The notes under the pieces are model-generated. The model was not told where the DNA came from, did not search any database, and was given only the letters and a program-made list of their open reading frames with translations. Of a DNA stretch of 5,784 nucleotides, positions 5,666 through 5,784 are shown one piece after another (the first letter of the stretch is position 1; every line of letters starts with the position of its first letter). The DNA is taken from positions 1 to 5,784 of the forward strand of contig CAJMHW010000060.1 in assembly GCA_905213325.1 (NCBI GenBank), written 5' to 3'. The DNA comes from Collinsella aerofaciens (lineage in GTDB: Bacteria > Actinomycetota > Coriobacteriia > Coriobacteriales > Coriobacteriaceae). A program made the position numbers and the translations under genes.

Positions 5666-5714
5666 ATAATAACCTATGATTCGAGAACTGTGCAAGCACT
5701 TTTTTCAAAAAAGT
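5666..5714 (-). promoter_or_regulatory. Promoter of tRNA-Leu with an upstream A/T palindrome
   Basis: Minus-strand -35 TTGCAC (5690-5695). The -10 is TTATTA (5667-5672) with a 17-nt spacer, or TATTAT (5666-5671) with 18 nt. Directly upstream is a 17-bp perfect palindrome (5698-5714, ACTTTTTT-C-AAAAAAGT). The -35 and palindrome match the two tRNA-Gly promoters almost base for base, but here the -10 lies 58-59 nt from the tRNA, predicting a leader of about 50 nt. The promoter may also supply low-level readthrough into the phosphatase operon. Confidence 0.68.
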
Positions 5715-5715
5715 T

Positions 5716-5784
5716 TACGAATTTGTAAATCCTTGATTCTCATTTTCATTGCAACAGCCTCAGGACTCAGCGCAACGCGTTGCG
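5716..5784. other. Unassigned right edge with a 14-bp palindrome
   Basis: No gene can be assigned. On the minus strand a frame entering from the edge reads QRVALSPEAVAMKMRIKDL and ends at a TGA (5705-5707) inside the promoter palindrome; it could be the C-terminus of an upstream gene. On the plus strand a frame from ATG 5676 stays open to the edge and has a basic start followed by a hydrophobic stretch (SLILIFIATASGLSA). Both are too short to judge, and the plus-strand one begins inside the tRNA-Leu promoter. The last 14 bases (5771-5784) are a perfect palindrome with half-site CGCAACG, possibly an operator or part of a longer inverted repeat. Confidence 0.3.

Noticed and set aside
5676..5784. 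Plus-strand gene start with a signal-peptide-like N-terminus
   Set aside because: It begins inside the tRNA-Leu promoter, and part of the frame is the conserved A/T palindrome. Only 36 codons are visible, so it is left unassigned.

Overview
The window looks like chromosomal DNA from a GC-rich Gram-positive bacterium, most likely an actinobacterium of the Coriobacteriia (Collinsella-like). That placement is inferred, not proven. It rests on GC-rich codons, an actinobacterial AglA-type GH13 alpha-glucosidase, CCA-encoding tRNA genes, and long A/T-tract elements directly upstream of tRNA promoters. Every gene I can support lies on the minus strand, so transcription runs from high to low coordinates.

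Layout in the direction of transcription: tRNA-Leu(GAG) at 5519-5608, with a promoter at about 5666-5714 and a UUCG-tetraloop terminator at 5485-5507. Next, 26 nt past that terminator, is a 781-residue PAS-GAF-(GAF-like)-PP2C/SpoIIE-type phosphatase (3114-5459). A 78-nt gap separates it from a 248-residue protein that fuses an anti-sigma-factor-antagonist (STAS) domain to an RsbW/SpoIIAB-type kinase domain (2289-3035). Then come tRNA-Gly(GCC) at 2109-2184 with its own promoter and terminator, a 577-residue alpha-glucosidase (197-1930), and a second, edge-truncated copy of tRNA-Gly(GCC) at 1-55.

The two regulatory genes form a likely operon for a partner-switching circuit. The phosphatase senses a signal through its N-terminal domains and would dephosphorylate the STAS serine. 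The kinase domain would rephosphorylate that serine and bind a target, classically a sigma factor. Unusually, antagonist and kinase are one polypeptide, and no sigma factor is present in the window. The glucosidase is a cytosolic sugar-breakdown enzyme with no obvious functional tie to the regulators. It sits between two direct copies of the same tRNA gene.

The strongest non-coding signals are: (i) three tRNA promoters sharing a T-run/A-run palindrome at a fixed distance from a TTGC-type -35; (ii) a 9-bp perfect inverted repeat flanking the glucosidase translation start region; (iii) a 16-bp inverted copy of the tRNA-Gly T-arm just beyond its terminator; and (iv) the absence of a visible separate promoter for the regulatory operon, which suggests readthrough from tRNA-Leu. 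I found no mobile element genes, CRISPR array or rRNA.
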